Source: Asanoa ishikariensis (GTDB taxonomy: Bacteria > Actinomycetota > Actinomycetes > Mycobacteriales > Micromonosporaceae). From it: a DNA stretch of 64,000 nucleotides. A program made the translations under genes and the position numbers. The notes beneath the pieces are model-generated. The model worked only from the letters and a program-made list of their open reading frames with translations, did not search any database and was not told the DNA's origin. The stretch covers positions 1,488,001 to 1,552,000 of the forward strand of contig NZ_FNQB01000002.1 in NCBI RefSeq assembly GCF_900107455.1, written 5' to 3'. Below, one piece after another: positions 1 to 8,892 of the stretch (its first letter is position 1; every line of letters starts with the position of its first letter).

Positions 1-110
1 TGACCTCCGTCGCGCACCTCTCCAACGCGAAGGCGCGCGACGAGTTGGGCTGGGCGCCGGCGTACCCGACCTACCGGGACGGCATTCGGTCGTTGGCTAC
101 CACCCGTTGA
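1..110 (+). CDS. C-terminal end of an NAD-dependent epimerase/dehydratase (partial)
   Basis: Only the last 35 codons lie in the window, in frame to the TGA at 108. The peptide contains NAKARDELGW followed by P-x-Y-P-T-Y-R-D-G, the usual ending of extended short-chain dehydrogenases (sugar epimerase/reductase type), where a rearranged A-R-x-E-L-G-W sequence precedes the final helix. The cofactor-binding and catalytic parts lie outside the window, so the substrate cannot be given. The next gene starts 30 bases downstream on the same strand. Confidence 0.7.
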   Translation, partial: TSVAHLSNAKARDELGWAPAYPTYRDGIRSLATTR

Positions 111-140
111 CATCGCGGCCGGATCCACCATCGTGGACAC

Positions 141-1094
141 GTGGACTTCGACCTGGCACAGGTACGAGCGTTCCTCGCGGTGGCGGAACTACGGCATTTC
201 GGCCGCGCGGCGGTCCGGCTCAACCTGACCCAGCAGGCGCTGTCGAAGCGGATCCAGCGGCTGGAGCACCTGTTGGGTGAGCCGCTGCTGGCCCGCGACA
301 GCCGCGCGGTCGAGCTCACCGAGGCGGGCGCGCGGTTCCTGCCGCACGCCCGCGCGCTGCTGGTCGCGGCCGACAGCGCGGTGGCCGAGACGCGGTCCGT
401 CACCCGTCCGGTCCGGGTCGACGTCTGGGGTCACCTCCACGCGCCGCTGAGTTGGATGCGCCGCCTGAGCGCGACCGAACCCCGGCTGACCATCGAGGTC
501 AGCATGCGGCGCGGCCTGCCCGCCGCGATCGACGCGTTGGCTCGCGGCGAGATCGACATGGCGTTCGGGCGCGTGCACGACCTCGGCGAGCCGGTGCCCG
601 GCGCGCTCGACCACCGGCTGGTCTGCCTCACGCCGTTGGGTGCGCTGCTCGACGACCGGCATCCGTTGGCCGGCGTGGCGACCGCCGGCCCGGCCGACCT
701 CGCGGACTGCGGCATCTGGCAGCCGAACGCGGCCGGCACGCCCGAGCTCACCGGCTACCACCAGCGCTTCGCGGAGCGATTCGGTGTGCCGCTCGTGCCG
801 GGTGGCGCGAACCTGGGCGCCGAGCACGCCGTCGACTACCTGCACGCCCACCCGGCGCATGCCGTCCTGCTGCCGGCCGACCTTTCGGTCCCGGCCGGCT
901 CGGGTGCGCATATCGTCCCGTTGACGGGACCGGTTCCGCGCTGGCCCTGGTCGCTGCTCTGGCGCCGGGACGACCAGAGCCCGGCGGTGGCCCTGGTGCG
1001 CCGGTCGGTGCTGGAGCTGGCCCGCGACGGTGGCTGGACCCGCTTCGACCCGGGCCTCGACTGGTTGCCGGATCCCGACGCGGCCGCGCGCTGA
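141..1094 (+). CDS. LysR-family transcriptional regulator
   Basis: A 317-residue protein with an N-terminal winged helix-turn-helix (about residues 1-60; DLAQVRAFLAVAE, then RLNLTQQALSKRIQRLE) and a C-terminal periplasmic-binding-like effector domain (about 85-300). Length and order are standard for LysR regulators, which usually bind a small coinducer and act as tetramers. The GTG at 141 places the HTH at the canonical position. The stop is only 3 bp from the stop of the convergent kinase gene. The likely target is the upstream epimerase or a distant gene; no divergent partner is present, so the regulon is unknown. Confidence 0.9.
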   Translation: MDFDLAQVRAFLAVAELRHFGRAAVRLNLTQQALSKRIQRLEHLLGEPLLARDSRAVELTEAGARFLPHARALLVAADSAVAETRSVTRPVRVDVWGHLHAPLSWMRRLSATEPRLTIEVSMRRGLPAAIDALARGEIDMAFGRVHDLGEPVPGALDHRLVCLTPLGALLDDRHPLAGVATAGPADLADCGIWQPNAAGTPELTGYHQRFAERFGVPLVPGGANLGAEHAVDYLHAHPAHAVLLPADLSVPAGSGAHIVPLTGPVPRWPWSLLWRRDDQSPAVALVRRSVLELARDGGWTRFDPGLDWLPDPDAAAR

Positions 1095-1097
1095 CCC

Positions 1098-2654
1098 TCA
1101 GATCAGGCTCGGCACGCCGTTGCGGCAGACGAGGCTCGCGCTCAGGCCGAGCACCGTGATGGTTGCCCGGTCCTGCGGGCCGGAGGCGTGCTCGGCCGGT
1201 GAGACCACCTCGACCTGGTCGCCGACGCAGCGCGCGTCGACGGTGATGCCGAGCAGTCCGAGCTCGATGGTCCGGCCGGGCGTCGGGCCGGGGTTGGCTG
1301 TGGGCTCGGTTCCCGGGTCGTCGGGGTCGTCCGGGTCCTGGTCCGAACCCGAGCCCGGCTGGCGGGTCGCTTCCGGCGCGCTGCCCCCGCCCGGTCCGCC
1401 CGTGCCCGTGTTGCCTGACCCGGATCCCTGGCCGAGGTCGCCGCCGGTCGGAGCGGTCACGGCCGGGTTCGTCGTCGGCGGTGTGCTGCCCGGCGTGGGG
1501 GAGGCGGTGACGGCCGGCGTCCCGGTGCCGGTGGCGTCCGCGCTGGCGCCGGGGTCGTCGTCCGGCATCACCAGAGCGGCCACCACGGCACCGGCGACCA
1601 GCACCGCGCCGGCGGCGGCGAGCAGGGCCGTGCGGCGGCGGTCGGGGCGGCGGACCGGCTTGGCCGAGACCGGCACCACCTCGGTGGTCAGCTCCGGATC
1701 GACCGTGGGCCGGGCGGCGTCGAGCACGTCGTCGGCGACGGGTGCGGCGGCCGCGGCGTCGGTGGGCACGTCCATCGAAACGACCAGGCCGGCCAGCGCG
1801 GGGTCCACGTCCTGCGGCGGCGGCACGATCCCGGCGGCCGTGGCCAGCACCGTTGCCACCTCGGCGGCGCCTGGCCGGTCGGCGGGCTCCTTGGCCAGAC
1901 ACCGGTCGCAGATCTCGTTGACCTCGGACGGGATGTCGTCCAGCGGCGGCAGCAGTTCGGGCTCGACGTACACGTGCGCGTCGAGCATTTGGGTCGTGGT
2001 GTCGGCCAGCCAGGGCAGCCGGTTGGTCAGCGCGCGGTAGATCAGCAGGCCCAGCGCGTAGACGTCGGACGCCGGGGAGACCTGGCCCAGGGTGAGCCGC
2101 TCGGGCGCCAGATAGGCGGGGGTGCCGAGCAACAGCCCGTCGGCCTCGAGCTCGTCACGGCCGACGACGGCGGCGATGCCGAAGTCGACGACCTTGGCGC
2201 CGGACGGGGTCAGCATCACGTTGGACGGTTTAACGTCCCGGTGCACCAGGTCCTGGGCGTGCGCGGCGGCCAGGGCGGCGGCGACCTCAGAAAGGATCCG
2301 CAGTGCCACCCGGGGCGGCAGGGGACCGTCTTCGAGGCGCTGCGCGAGCGTGCGGCCGGGCAGCAGTTCCATCACGACGTATGGGACCTTGGCGCCGTCG
2401 TCGTCGGTGGCCTCGCCGTAGTCGAAGACGCCGGTCACGTGCGGGTGCCAGAGCCGGGCGGCGGCCCGGGCCTCGGCGCGGATGCGCTGACGGGCGGCGT
2501 CGGTGACGGCGTGCCGGGTGGCGAGCACCTTGACCGCCACCGGCCGTTGCAGCACGAGATCGTGCGCGCGCCAGACGACGGACATGCCACCGGCGCCGAG
2601 TCGATCATCGAGCCGGTAGCGCCCGTCGAGGACCTGTTCGGTGCGCACCCGCAC
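1098..2654 (-). CDS. Membrane-anchored serine/threonine protein kinase (PknB-like)
   Basis: A 518-residue Hanks-type kinase. The glycine loop G-A-G-G-M-S-V-V-W is at about 20-28, the ATP lysine at 42 (AVKVL), the catalytic HRDVKPSN at 138-145, DFG at 157-159 and the APE-like motif (YLAPE) at 181-185, so it should be active. One membrane helix at about 342-363 follows a juxtamembrane segment with Arg/Lys clusters. The outside part is not made of PASTA repeats: it is a Pro/Thr/Gly-rich stalk with an acidic DPDDPDD stretch, then a compact domain of about 60 residues with two cysteines. The signal sensed is unknown. It is probably monocistronic, facing away from the next gene. Confidence 0.93.
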   Translation of the reverse strand: MRVRTEQVLDGRYRLDDRLGAGGMSVVWRAHDLVLQRPVAVKVLATRHAVTDAARQRIRAEARAAARLWHPHVTGVFDYGEATDDDGAKVPYVVMELLPGRTLAQRLEDGPLPPRVALRILSEVAAALAAAHAQDLVHRDVKPSNVMLTPSGAKVVDFGIAAVVGRDELEADGLLLGTPAYLAPERLTLGQVSPASDVYALGLLIYRALTNRLPWLADTTTQMLDAHVYVEPELLPPLDDIPSEVNEICDRCLAKEPADRPGAAEVATVLATAAGIVPPPQDVDPALAGLVVSMDVPTDAAAAAPVADDVLDAARPTVDPELTTEVVPVSAKPVRRPDRRRTALLAAAGAVLVAGAVVAALVMPDDDPGASADATGTGTPAVTASPTPGSTPPTTNPAVTAPTGGDLGQGSGSGNTGTGGPGGGSAPEATRQPGSGSDQDPDDPDDPGTEPTANPGPTPGRTIELGLLGITVDARCVGDQVEVVSPAEHASGPQDRATITVLGLSASLVCRNGVPSLI

Positions 2655-2760
2655 AGCTTGCCAACAACGCTCCGAAATGGCATCCCGGCGACGGGACCGC
2701 TATCGACGGCCGTGATGACCGGATCGTGCCGGCTTGGGACGGACAATGTAGGTTGGCCAG

Positions 2761-3111
2761 GTGCATCGCGACGTGCTGACCCGGCCACCCCGCCGAGTCG
2801 TGCGCGGTTCTGTGACGGTTATGACGGGTTTGGCCGCTTTGGCGCTAGCCGTAGGCATCGGCGTGTCGGCGATCGCCACGCCGGCCGCGGCTGCCGCCCC
2901 GGTCCCGTCCGCGCCGGCGAGCGCGCCCGCCGAGGCCGGCTCCGCGACCACCCAGCGGCCTTCGGCCCGCACCGAGCGCGTCGTGCCGGCCTGGCCCCTG
3001 GCGGAGGCGACGGAGGCGCCGACCCCGGTCCGCACGGTCCGGCCCGCGTCCGCCCACCCCGAGCAGACCGCACCCCGCGCCCCACCGGCTGACGACGGCA
3101 CCGCCCGCTGA
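2761..3111 (+). CDS. Small exported protein, Pro/Ala-rich, unknown function
   Basis: A 116-residue protein from a GTG at 2761. The basic N-terminus (RPPRRVVRG) precedes a hydrophobic stretch (about 17-46: TGLAALALAVGIGVSAIAT then an Ala run), which reads as a signal peptide with cleavage near the A-A-A-A sequence. The remaining 70 residues are Pro/Ala/Thr-rich with no recognisable domain. It is divergent from the kinase gene and 42 bp ahead of another small membrane protein gene on the same strand. Composition suits a secreted or wall-associated peptide. No family was recognised, and the gene call itself is moderately secure. Confidence 0.55.
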   Translation: MHRDVLTRPPRRVVRGSVTVMTGLAALALAVGIGVSAIATPAAAAAPVPSAPASAPAEAGSATTQRPSARTERVVPAWPLAEATEAPTPVRTVRPASAHPEQTAPRAPPADDGTAR

Positions 3112-3153
3112 CCCGTCGTCCCCTCCAAGCCCCAAACCGGTGAGGTTTTCCCC

Positions 3154-3927
3154 GTGCAAACGGTCCTTGAGCTCTTCTACGTCGGCGTGCCCCGCGCCGC
3201 GGCCATCTGGTCGATCCTGCTGTGCCTCGCGCTGTTCTCGGTCACGGGCCTGCAACTGGTCGGTCCGCGCGGACCTCGGCGCCCCGGCGTGCGTACCCGG
3301 CTGCGGGCCGCCCGGATCCGTCGGGAGCGGCGCGCCACGGCGGCTGCCGAGGTCGTCCGGTTCGCGGGCGAGGTCGGCGTCGCGGCCGACCGCGCCGACG
3401 CCACCGCCCGGCGGAGGCACGAGGGCTGGCTGACCGCACAGGAGGCGGCGGAGCGGGCCTGGACCGCGTTCGAGTCCGCCGACCAGACCGCGAGCCGGAT
3501 GGCCCGGGCCGCGCTGCTGCCGGCCCCGGCCACCCCGCAGACACCGACGGAGTACGCGGAGCGCGAGCAATGGCTGCACCGCGCGGTGATGTCCGCGTGT
3601 GCCCACAATGAACTGTCCGTATTGGACCTCAACGACGCGCTGGCTCACCGCAACGGCTGGGACCCGCGCCGGCACCCCGTGGAGCAGGAGGCCGTGCTGC
3701 GCCGGGCGATCCGCGACACGCTGCGCGCCGCCGAGCGAACCGCCGCCCGCGAGGAGCGGATCGCCTGGGAGGCGGCCGAGTCCGCGGCGGCGGCGGCGCG
3801 TAGCCTGCGGGCCGAAGCCATCGCCGCCAACGAGCGGGCGCGCGGCGTGCGGCACCTGGTGCGGCCGGACGCCACGGCCGGCGCGGAACATCGGCGGCAC
3901 TGGCTGCGTACCGCCGTCGCTCGGTAA
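3154..3927 (+). CDS. Hypothetical protein with N-terminal membrane helix and long helical/coiled-coil region
   Basis: A 257-residue protein from a GTG at 3154. One hydrophobic helix (about 12-35, AAAIWSILLCLALFSVTGLQL) is followed by an Arg/Ala/Glu-rich, almost entirely helical body. The segments at about 60-130 and 185-235 have heptad-like A/E/R spacing, suggesting a coiled coil exposed to the cytoplasm. No known domain was recognised. It lies between the small exported protein and the cupin gene, 23 bp upstream of the latter, so the cluster 2761-5614 may be co-transcribed. Confidence 0.75.
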   Translation: MQTVLELFYVGVPRAAAIWSILLCLALFSVTGLQLVGPRGPRRPGVRTRLRAARIRRERRATAAAEVVRFAGEVGVAADRADATARRRHEGWLTAQEAAERAWTAFESADQTASRMARAALLPAPATPQTPTEYAEREQWLHRAVMSACAHNELSVLDLNDALAHRNGWDPRRHPVEQEAVLRRAIRDTLRAAERTAAREERIAWEAAESAAAAARSLRAEAIAANERARGVRHLVRPDATAGAEHRRHWLRTAVAR

Positions 3928-3950
3928 TCGTCGACCAGGAGGAGCAACGA

Positions 3951-4436
3951 GTGTCCTATCCGGATCCGACCTACTTCGGTGACACCGGCGAGGTGTCCGG
4001 TGCGTTCCGCCCGGCAGGTGCGGAAATCGACTTGCGGTTCGCGGCCGGTGGCGGGGCCAGCTATCTGGCGACCGGCGCGGCCACGGACGGGCGGTTCGGG
4101 CTCTACCGCTGGGACATGCCGGCGACGCCCACCGGGCCGGGACCCCACTTCCACCGCACGATCTCGGAGTCGTTCTTCGTGCTCTCGGGCACCGTGCGCC
4201 TCTACGACGGCGACGCCTGGCGGGACGCCGACGCCGGCGACTTCCTCTACGTGCCGCCGGGCGGCATCCACGCGTTCCGCAACGAGTCCGGCGAGCCCGC
4301 CTCGATGCTGCTGCTGTTCGCGCCCGGCGCGCCCCGGGAGGGCTACTTCGAGGGGATCCGCGAACTGGCCTCGATGACCGAGGACGAGAAGGCGGACTTC
4401 TACCTGCGGCACGACAACATCTGGGTCGAGGGCTGA
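3951..4436 (+). CDS. Cupin-domain protein
   Basis: A 161-residue single-domain cupin. Motif 1 is visible as HFHRTISESFFVLSGTVRLY (metal ligands H-x-H and E) and motif 2 as GDFLYVPPGGIHAFRN (third His). It has the usual small-cupin length. The GTG at 3951 has a strong upstream GGAGGAG. Its stop overlaps the next start in TGATG, so it is translationally coupled to the threonine-synthase-like gene. Cupins of this type bind a metal and may be dioxygenases, isomerases or sensors; the sequence does not decide which. The pairing suggests a role in amino-acid or keto-acid metabolism. Confidence 0.88.
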   Translation: MSYPDPTYFGDTGEVSGAFRPAGAEIDLRFAAGGGASYLATGAATDGRFGLYRWDMPATPTGPGPHFHRTISESFFVLSGTVRLYDGDAWRDADAGDFLYVPPGGIHAFRNESGEPASMLLLFAPGAPREGYFEGIRELASMTEDEKADFYLRHDNIWVEG

Positions 4437-5614
4437 TGTTCCTCACTCACCTCTCCTGCCCCCGATGCGGCGCCGAGCACGACTCGGAGGCGCTGACCAA
4501 CCTTTGTTCGTGCGGCTCGCCGCTGCTGGCCCGCTATGACCTCGACGCGGTGCGGGCCGCGGTCACGCCCGCCTCGCTGGCCGGCCGGAGCGCGGATCTC
4601 TGGCGCTACCGGGAACTGTTGCCGGTGCGCGACAACACGCACCGGGTGACGCTGGGGGAGGGCTGGACCCCACTGTGGTCGGCCGACCGCTTCGGCGCCG
4701 CGATCGGGCTGGATCGGTTGCTGGTCAAGGACGAGGGCCTCGTGCCGACGGGCTCGTTCAAGGCTCGCGGTGCCGCGGTCGGCGTCTCCCGGGCCCGTGA
4801 GCTCGGCGCTCGCCACGTCGCCATGCCCACCAACGGCAACGCGGGTGCGGCGTGGGCGACGTACGCGGCGCGGGGTGGTCTGCGCTCGACGATCGCGATG
4901 CCACTGGGCGCACCGATGATCACGCGCAACGAGGTCATCGCCGCCGGCGGTGAGCTGATCCTGGTCGACGGGCTGATCGGCGACGCCGGGAAGCTGATCG
5001 CGGAGGTGGTCGCTTCCTCCGCCGGCGACGTCTTCGACGCCGGCACGCTGCGCGAGCCCTACCGGCTCGAAGGCAAGAAGACGATGGGGTACGAGATCTG
5101 CGAGCAGCTCGGCTGGCGCGTACCCGATGTGATCATCTATCCGACCGGAGGCGGGGTCGGGCTGATCGGCATCCACAAGGCGCTGGGTGAGCTCCGGGAA
5201 CTGGGCTGGATCGGCGACAAGGTGCCGCGGCTGGTGGCGGTGCAGTCGACCGGCTGCGCCCCGATCGTGCGGGCGTTCGAGGCCGGCGAACGGCGGGTCT
5301 CGCCGTGGCCCGACGCGCGTACGGTCGCGTTCGGCATCACCGTGCCGGCGCCGCTCGGCGACGAGCTGATCCTCGACGCGCTCGCCGACACAGGTGGCAC
5401 CGCGATCGCGGTGGACGACGCCGAGATCCTGGCCGACCTGCGGGCTTTTGGTGCTGCCGAAGGGCTGCTGCTGTGCCCGGAGGGCGCCGCCTGTCTGACG
5501 GCCGCCCGTCTCCTGCGCTCCAGCGGCTGGCTCGCGTCGACCGACGAGGTGGTCGTGCTCAACACCGGTGCCGGCATCAAGTATCCCGAGACCGTCGGCT
5601 CAGCGGGCGCGTAG
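4436..5614 (+). CDS. Threonine synthase-like PLP enzyme (fold type II)
   Basis: A 392-residue enzyme. An N-terminal zinc-ribbon-like piece carries Cys8, Cys11, Cys24 and Cys26 (CPRCG then CSCGSP). The PLP lysine is K109 in GSFKARG, with an asparagine/glycine phosphate-binding TNGNAG and a TGGGVGLIG loop. This is the class of threonine synthases that turn O-phosphohomoserine into threonine, but paralogues act on other beta-substituted amino acids, so assignment to threonine biosynthesis is probable, not proven. No hom or thrB lies nearby, and coupling to a cupin gene is unusual for the housekeeping copy. Its 3' end overlaps the convergent regulator gene by 15 bp. Confidence 0.85.
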   Translation: MFLTHLSCPRCGAEHDSEALTNLCSCGSPLLARYDLDAVRAAVTPASLAGRSADLWRYRELLPVRDNTHRVTLGEGWTPLWSADRFGAAIGLDRLLVKDEGLVPTGSFKARGAAVGVSRARELGARHVAMPTNGNAGAAWATYAARGGLRSTIAMPLGAPMITRNEVIAAGGELILVDGLIGDAGKLIAEVVASSAGDVFDAGTLREPYRLEGKKTMGYEICEQLGWRVPDVIIYPTGGGVGLIGIHKALGELRELGWIGDKVPRLVAVQSTGCAPIVRAFEAGERRVSPWPDARTVAFGITVPAPLGDELILDALADTGGTAIAVDDAEILADLRAFGAAEGLLLCPEGAACLTAARLLRSSGWLASTDEVVVLNTGAGIKYPETVGSAGA

Positions 5615-6502
5615 CCGGCGGAGCATCCGGGCGTCTTCGAAACCGACCGCGCGGGCGGCCGCCTGCGTCGTGCTGCCGTGGCCGATCAGGTGTTCGGCCC
5701 GTTCCAGGCGCAGGGCCTGCTGGTAGCCCAGCGGGGTCAGCCCGGTCGCCCGACTGAACTGCCTGGTCAGGGTTCGCTCGCTGACGCCGCCCTCGCCGGC
5801 CAGGTCGGCCAGGAGCAGGCGCTCCGCGTACCGCTGGTCGATCAGGTCCTGGATCCTGTGCACCGCGTCGCTGAGGTGGCCGCGGTGCCGGAGCATCGCG
5901 CTGCTCTGCTGCTCGTCGCCGTTGCGGCGGGCGTAGACGACCATCTCGCGGGCGATCTGGGCCGCGGCCGCCGGGCCGTGCCGCACGGCGATGAGATGGA
6001 GTGCCAGGTCGATGCCGCTGGCGATGCCGGCCGACGTGACCACCCGGCCGTCGACCACATAGAGCACGTCGCGTACGACCGTCGCCCGCCGGTAGCGCCG
6101 GGCCAACTCGTCCTGCAACGCGTGGTGGGTCGTGCAGCGGCGCCCGTCGAGCAGGCCGGCCCGGCCGAGCACGTCGGCGCCGGAGCAGACACTCGCGACG
6201 GTGCCGCCCGCGCGGTGGTGCGCCGCCACCCAGTCCAGCGTTCGCTGCTCGAGCTGGCCGGTGCCACGCAGCGTCGGTGAGCGCCAACCGGGCACGACGA
6301 GCAGGTCGGTCGGGGCCAGCGCGGGCAGTTCCGGGTCGGCGTGCACCGGCAGGCCCTGCGCGGTCGGCACCTCGGCCTGCTCGGAGACGTAGGCCAGCGC
6401 GTAGTCGTGGCCGAGGTCGCGGGCGGTGGAGAACACCTGCGCGGGCCCGGCCAGGTCGAGCAGATGGAGGCCGGGCACGAGCAGGAAACCGACGGTGGTC
6501 AT
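5600..6502 (-). CDS. GlxA/FtrA-type AraC transcriptional regulator (DJ-1/PfpI + HTH), short C-terminus
   Basis: A 300-residue protein. The N-terminal DJ-1/PfpI-like domain (about 1-170) keeps the nucleophile-elbow cysteine C106 (ASVCSGAD). A C-terminal AraC HTH begins at about residue 215 (LADLAGEGGVSERTLTRQFSRATG). The second helix-turn-helix breaks off at GFEDARMLRRLRAR, about 20-25 residues before the usual P-x-x-Y-R ending, because the stop falls inside the end of the convergent gene. DNA binding may be altered. It is 10 bp downstream of the cysteine-hydrolase gene in the same operon, a common pairing in which the regulator controls its hydrolase partner. Confidence 0.88.
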   Translation of the reverse strand: MTTVGFLLVPGLHLLDLAGPAQVFSTARDLGHDYALAYVSEQAEVPTAQGLPVHADPELPALAPTDLLVVPGWRSPTLRGTGQLEQRTLDWVAAHHRAGGTVASVCSGADVLGRAGLLDGRRCTTHHALQDELARRYRRATVVRDVLYVVDGRVVTSAGIASGIDLALHLIAVRHGPAAAAQIAREMVVYARRNGDEQQSSAMLRHRGHLSDAVHRIQDLIDQRYAERLLLADLAGEGGVSERTLTRQFSRATGLTPLGYQQALRLERAEHLIGHGSTTQAAARAVGFEDARMLRRLRAR

Positions 6503-6512
6503 GATCTGGTCA

Positions 6513-7097
6513 TCATGCCTTGGTCACCTCCGCGACGGTACGCACGGTGGCGAACCGGCCGTCCAGGACCCGCTCGGTGCGCTCGACGATCGCCTCGACG
6601 CCGAGCGTGCGAGGGTCGGCCAGGATCTCCTCGACGGTCGCGTCGACGGCATCGCGGTGTGGGATGGGGAAGGTCAGCGTCGCGTCGGTGACGAACGTGA
6701 CGGCGTACCCCAGATCGCCTCCGACCCTGGCCGTGGTCTCGACGCACTGCTCGGTGCGGATGCCGCAGACGGTCAGGTCGAAGATCCGCCGCTCCATCAG
6801 GAACTGGCCGGCGTTGGTGGTGGTGAAGACGTTGTGGGAGGTCTTGATCAAGGTGGGCTCGTCCTCGCGCGGCGGCTGCAGGCCGTCGAGCAGGCGGACG
6901 TGGCCGTTGGCCGGGTCGAAGACGCCCTTCGTGCCGGGCTCGCTGTGCAGCACCCAGATCACGAGATCGCCGTTGGCGCGGAAATAGTCGACCAGGCTGT
7001 TGACGTTGGGTACGAAGTCGGGGTTGGAGCCGGCCCGCCAGATCTCCCGCTGGTGGAACGACTCTTGGGCGTCGATGACGAACAGTGCGCGGTTCAT
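6513..7097 (-). CDS. Isochorismatase-family cysteine hydrolase
   Basis: A 194-residue alpha/beta hydrolase of the isochorismatase/nicotinamidase superfamily with the triad Asp9 (FVIDAQ), Lys85 (LIKTSHN) and Cys118 (IRTEQCVET). The family hydrolyses amides, carbamoyl groups or vinyl ethers; the substrate is not evident. It is the first gene of a two-gene operon with the GlxA-type regulator (10 bp gap), consistent with substrate-responsive self-regulation. The divergent gene 7234 starts 136 bp away. Confidence 0.92.
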   Translation of the reverse strand: MNRALFVIDAQESFHQREIWRAGSNPDFVPNVNSLVDYFRANGDLVIWVLHSEPGTKGVFDPANGHVRLLDGLQPPREDEPTLIKTSHNVFTTTNAGQFLMERRIFDLTVCGIRTEQCVETTARVGGDLGYAVTFVTDATLTFPIPHRDAVDATVEEILADPRTLGVEAIVERTERVLDGRFATVRTVAEVTKA

Positions 7098-7233
7098 ACC
7101 CCGATCGTCGTCGTGCGACGGGTCGTCGCGTAAGGCCGGATCGAGTCCCTAGGCGGACGGATCTGGTCACCACCGCCCGGCTCTGTCCACAGGCAGCGTC
7201 AGCTTTGTCCCCGCTAGTGCTTTGATTGGTGTC

Positions 7234-8892
7234 ATGGCGAATCCGGCGATCCTCACCGTTGACGACGACCTTGCCGTCTCCCGGGCCGTCGCCCGTGACG
7301 TGCGGCGTCAATACGGCGACCGCTATCGGGTCGTCCGCGCCAACTCGGGTTCCGAGGCGCTCGAAGCGCTCAAGGAGATCAAGTTGCGCGGCGACCAGGT
7401 GGCCGTGCTGCTCGCCGACTTCCGCATGCCGCACATGAACGGCATCGAGTTCCTCGAAGCGGCGATGGACCTGTTCCCGCGCGCCCGGCGGGTGCTGCTG
7501 ACCGCCTACGCCGACACCGACGCCGCGATCGACGCGATAAACCGGGTCGACCTCGACCACTACCTGCTCAAGCCGTGGAACCCCCCGGAGGAGAAGCTCT
7601 ACCCGGTGCTCGACTCGCTGCTCGACGCGTGGACCACCACGCCCGAGGCGACCGCGAGCGTCACCCGGGTGGTCGGCCACCGCTGGTCCGCGCCGTCGTT
7701 CAAGGTCCGCGACTTCCTGGCCCGCAACCTGGTGCCCTACCGGTGGTATCTGTCCGACGAGCCCGAGGGTGCCCGGCTCCTGGCCGCGGCCGGTGTCACC
7801 GAGGCCGACGTGCCGCTGGTGATCACCCCCGAGGGCAAGTCGATGGTCCAGCCCTCCGAGACCGACCTGGCCACCCACGTCGGGCTGTCCACCACCCCGG
7901 CCAAGGAGTTCTACGACCTGGTGGTGGTCGGCGCCGGCCCGGCCGGGCTCGGCGCGGCCGTCTACGGCGCGTCCGAAGGGCTGCGCACGCTGCTCGTCGA
8001 GCGGCGCGCCACCGGCGGGCAGGCCGGCCAGAGCAGCCGCATCGAAAACTATCTGGGCTTTCCCGACGGGGTGTCCGGCGCACAGCTCGCCGAGCGGGCC
8101 CGCCGCCAGGCGGTGCGCTTCGGTGCCGAGCTGCTGACCACCCGCGAGGCGGTCGAGCTCGACGTGCGCGGCGCGACCCGGGTGCTCAAGTTCGGCGACG
8201 GCAGCGAGGTCGCGTCGCACGCGGTCGTGCTGGCCACCGGCGTCTCCTACCGGATGCTGGAGGCACCCGGGCTGTCCGACTACCGGGGCCGGGGCGTCTT
8301 CTACGGCTCGGCTGCCACCGAGGCGCCGAGCTGTTCCGGGCAAGAGGTCTACATCGTCGGCGGTGCCAACTCGGCCGGCCAGGCGGCGGTCTACTTCTCC
8401 CGCTACGCCCAGCGGGTGCACGTGCTGATCCGGGGCGAGAGCCTGGTCCGCACGATGTCCCGCTATCTGATCGACCAGATCGAGAGCCACGAGAACATCG
8501 AGGTGCATCCTTTTACGGAGATCGCCGAGGCCTCCGGAGACGAGCACCTCGAGCAACTGGTGCTCCGCGACGCCCGCGACGGGGAGAGCCGTTCCGTCGA
8601 CACCTCGTGGCTGTTCATCTTCATCGGCGCCGAGCCGCGCACCGACTGGCTCGACGGGGTGATCACCCGTGATCGCCACGGTTTCGTGATCACCGGCCCT
8701 GACCTGATCGCGGGTGGCAACCGCCCGGTCGGCTGGACCATGCCGCGCGATCCCTACCACCTCGAATGCAGTGTCCCCGGCGTGTTCGCCGCGGGCGACG
8801 TCCGCTCCGACTCGGTCAAGCGGGTGGCATCGGCGGTCGGCGAGGGCGCGATGGCGATCTCCCTGGTGCACCGTTATCTGGAGGCGCAATGA
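7234..8892 (+). CDS. Response-regulator receiver fused to thioredoxin-reductase-like flavoprotein
   Basis: 552 residues from the ATG at 7234. Residues 1-130 form a receiver domain with the acidic pocket near 10-12, phospho-acceptor D62 (LLADFRMP), T90 and K113. A linking segment (about 145-225) follows, then an FAD/NAD(P) oxidoreductase of thioredoxin-reductase type with GAGPAGLG at 233-240, a second nucleotide fold (IVGGANSAG) and a C-terminal FAD motif (VFAAGDVRSDSVKR). The usual redox CxxC is missing; the region has a single cysteine (APSCSG). The output may be redox chemistry on another protein or small molecule rather than DNA binding. It overlaps the kinase gene by ATGA, so receiver and kinase are almost certainly partners. 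Confidence 0.92.
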   Translation: MANPAILTVDDDLAVSRAVARDVRRQYGDRYRVVRANSGSEALEALKEIKLRGDQVAVLLADFRMPHMNGIEFLEAAMDLFPRARRVLLTAYADTDAAIDAINRVDLDHYLLKPWNPPEEKLYPVLDSLLDAWTTTPEATASVTRVVGHRWSAPSFKVRDFLARNLVPYRWYLSDEPEGARLLAAAGVTEADVPLVITPEGKSMVQPSETDLATHVGLSTTPAKEFYDLVVVGAGPAGLGAAVYGASEGLRTLLVERRATGGQAGQSSRIENYLGFPDGVSGAQLAERARRQAVRFGAELLTTREAVELDVRGATRVLKFGDGSEVASHAVVLATGVSYRMLEAPGLSDYRGRGVFYGSAATEAPSCSGQEVYIVGGANSAGQAAVYFSRYAQRVHVLIRGESLVRTMSRYLIDQIESHENIEVHPFTEIAEASGDEHLEQLVLRDARDGESRSVDTSWLFIFIGAEPRTDWLDGVITRDRHGFVITGPDLIAGGNRPVGWTMPRDPYHLECSVPGVFAAGDVRSDSVKRVASAVGEGAMAISLVHRYLEAQ

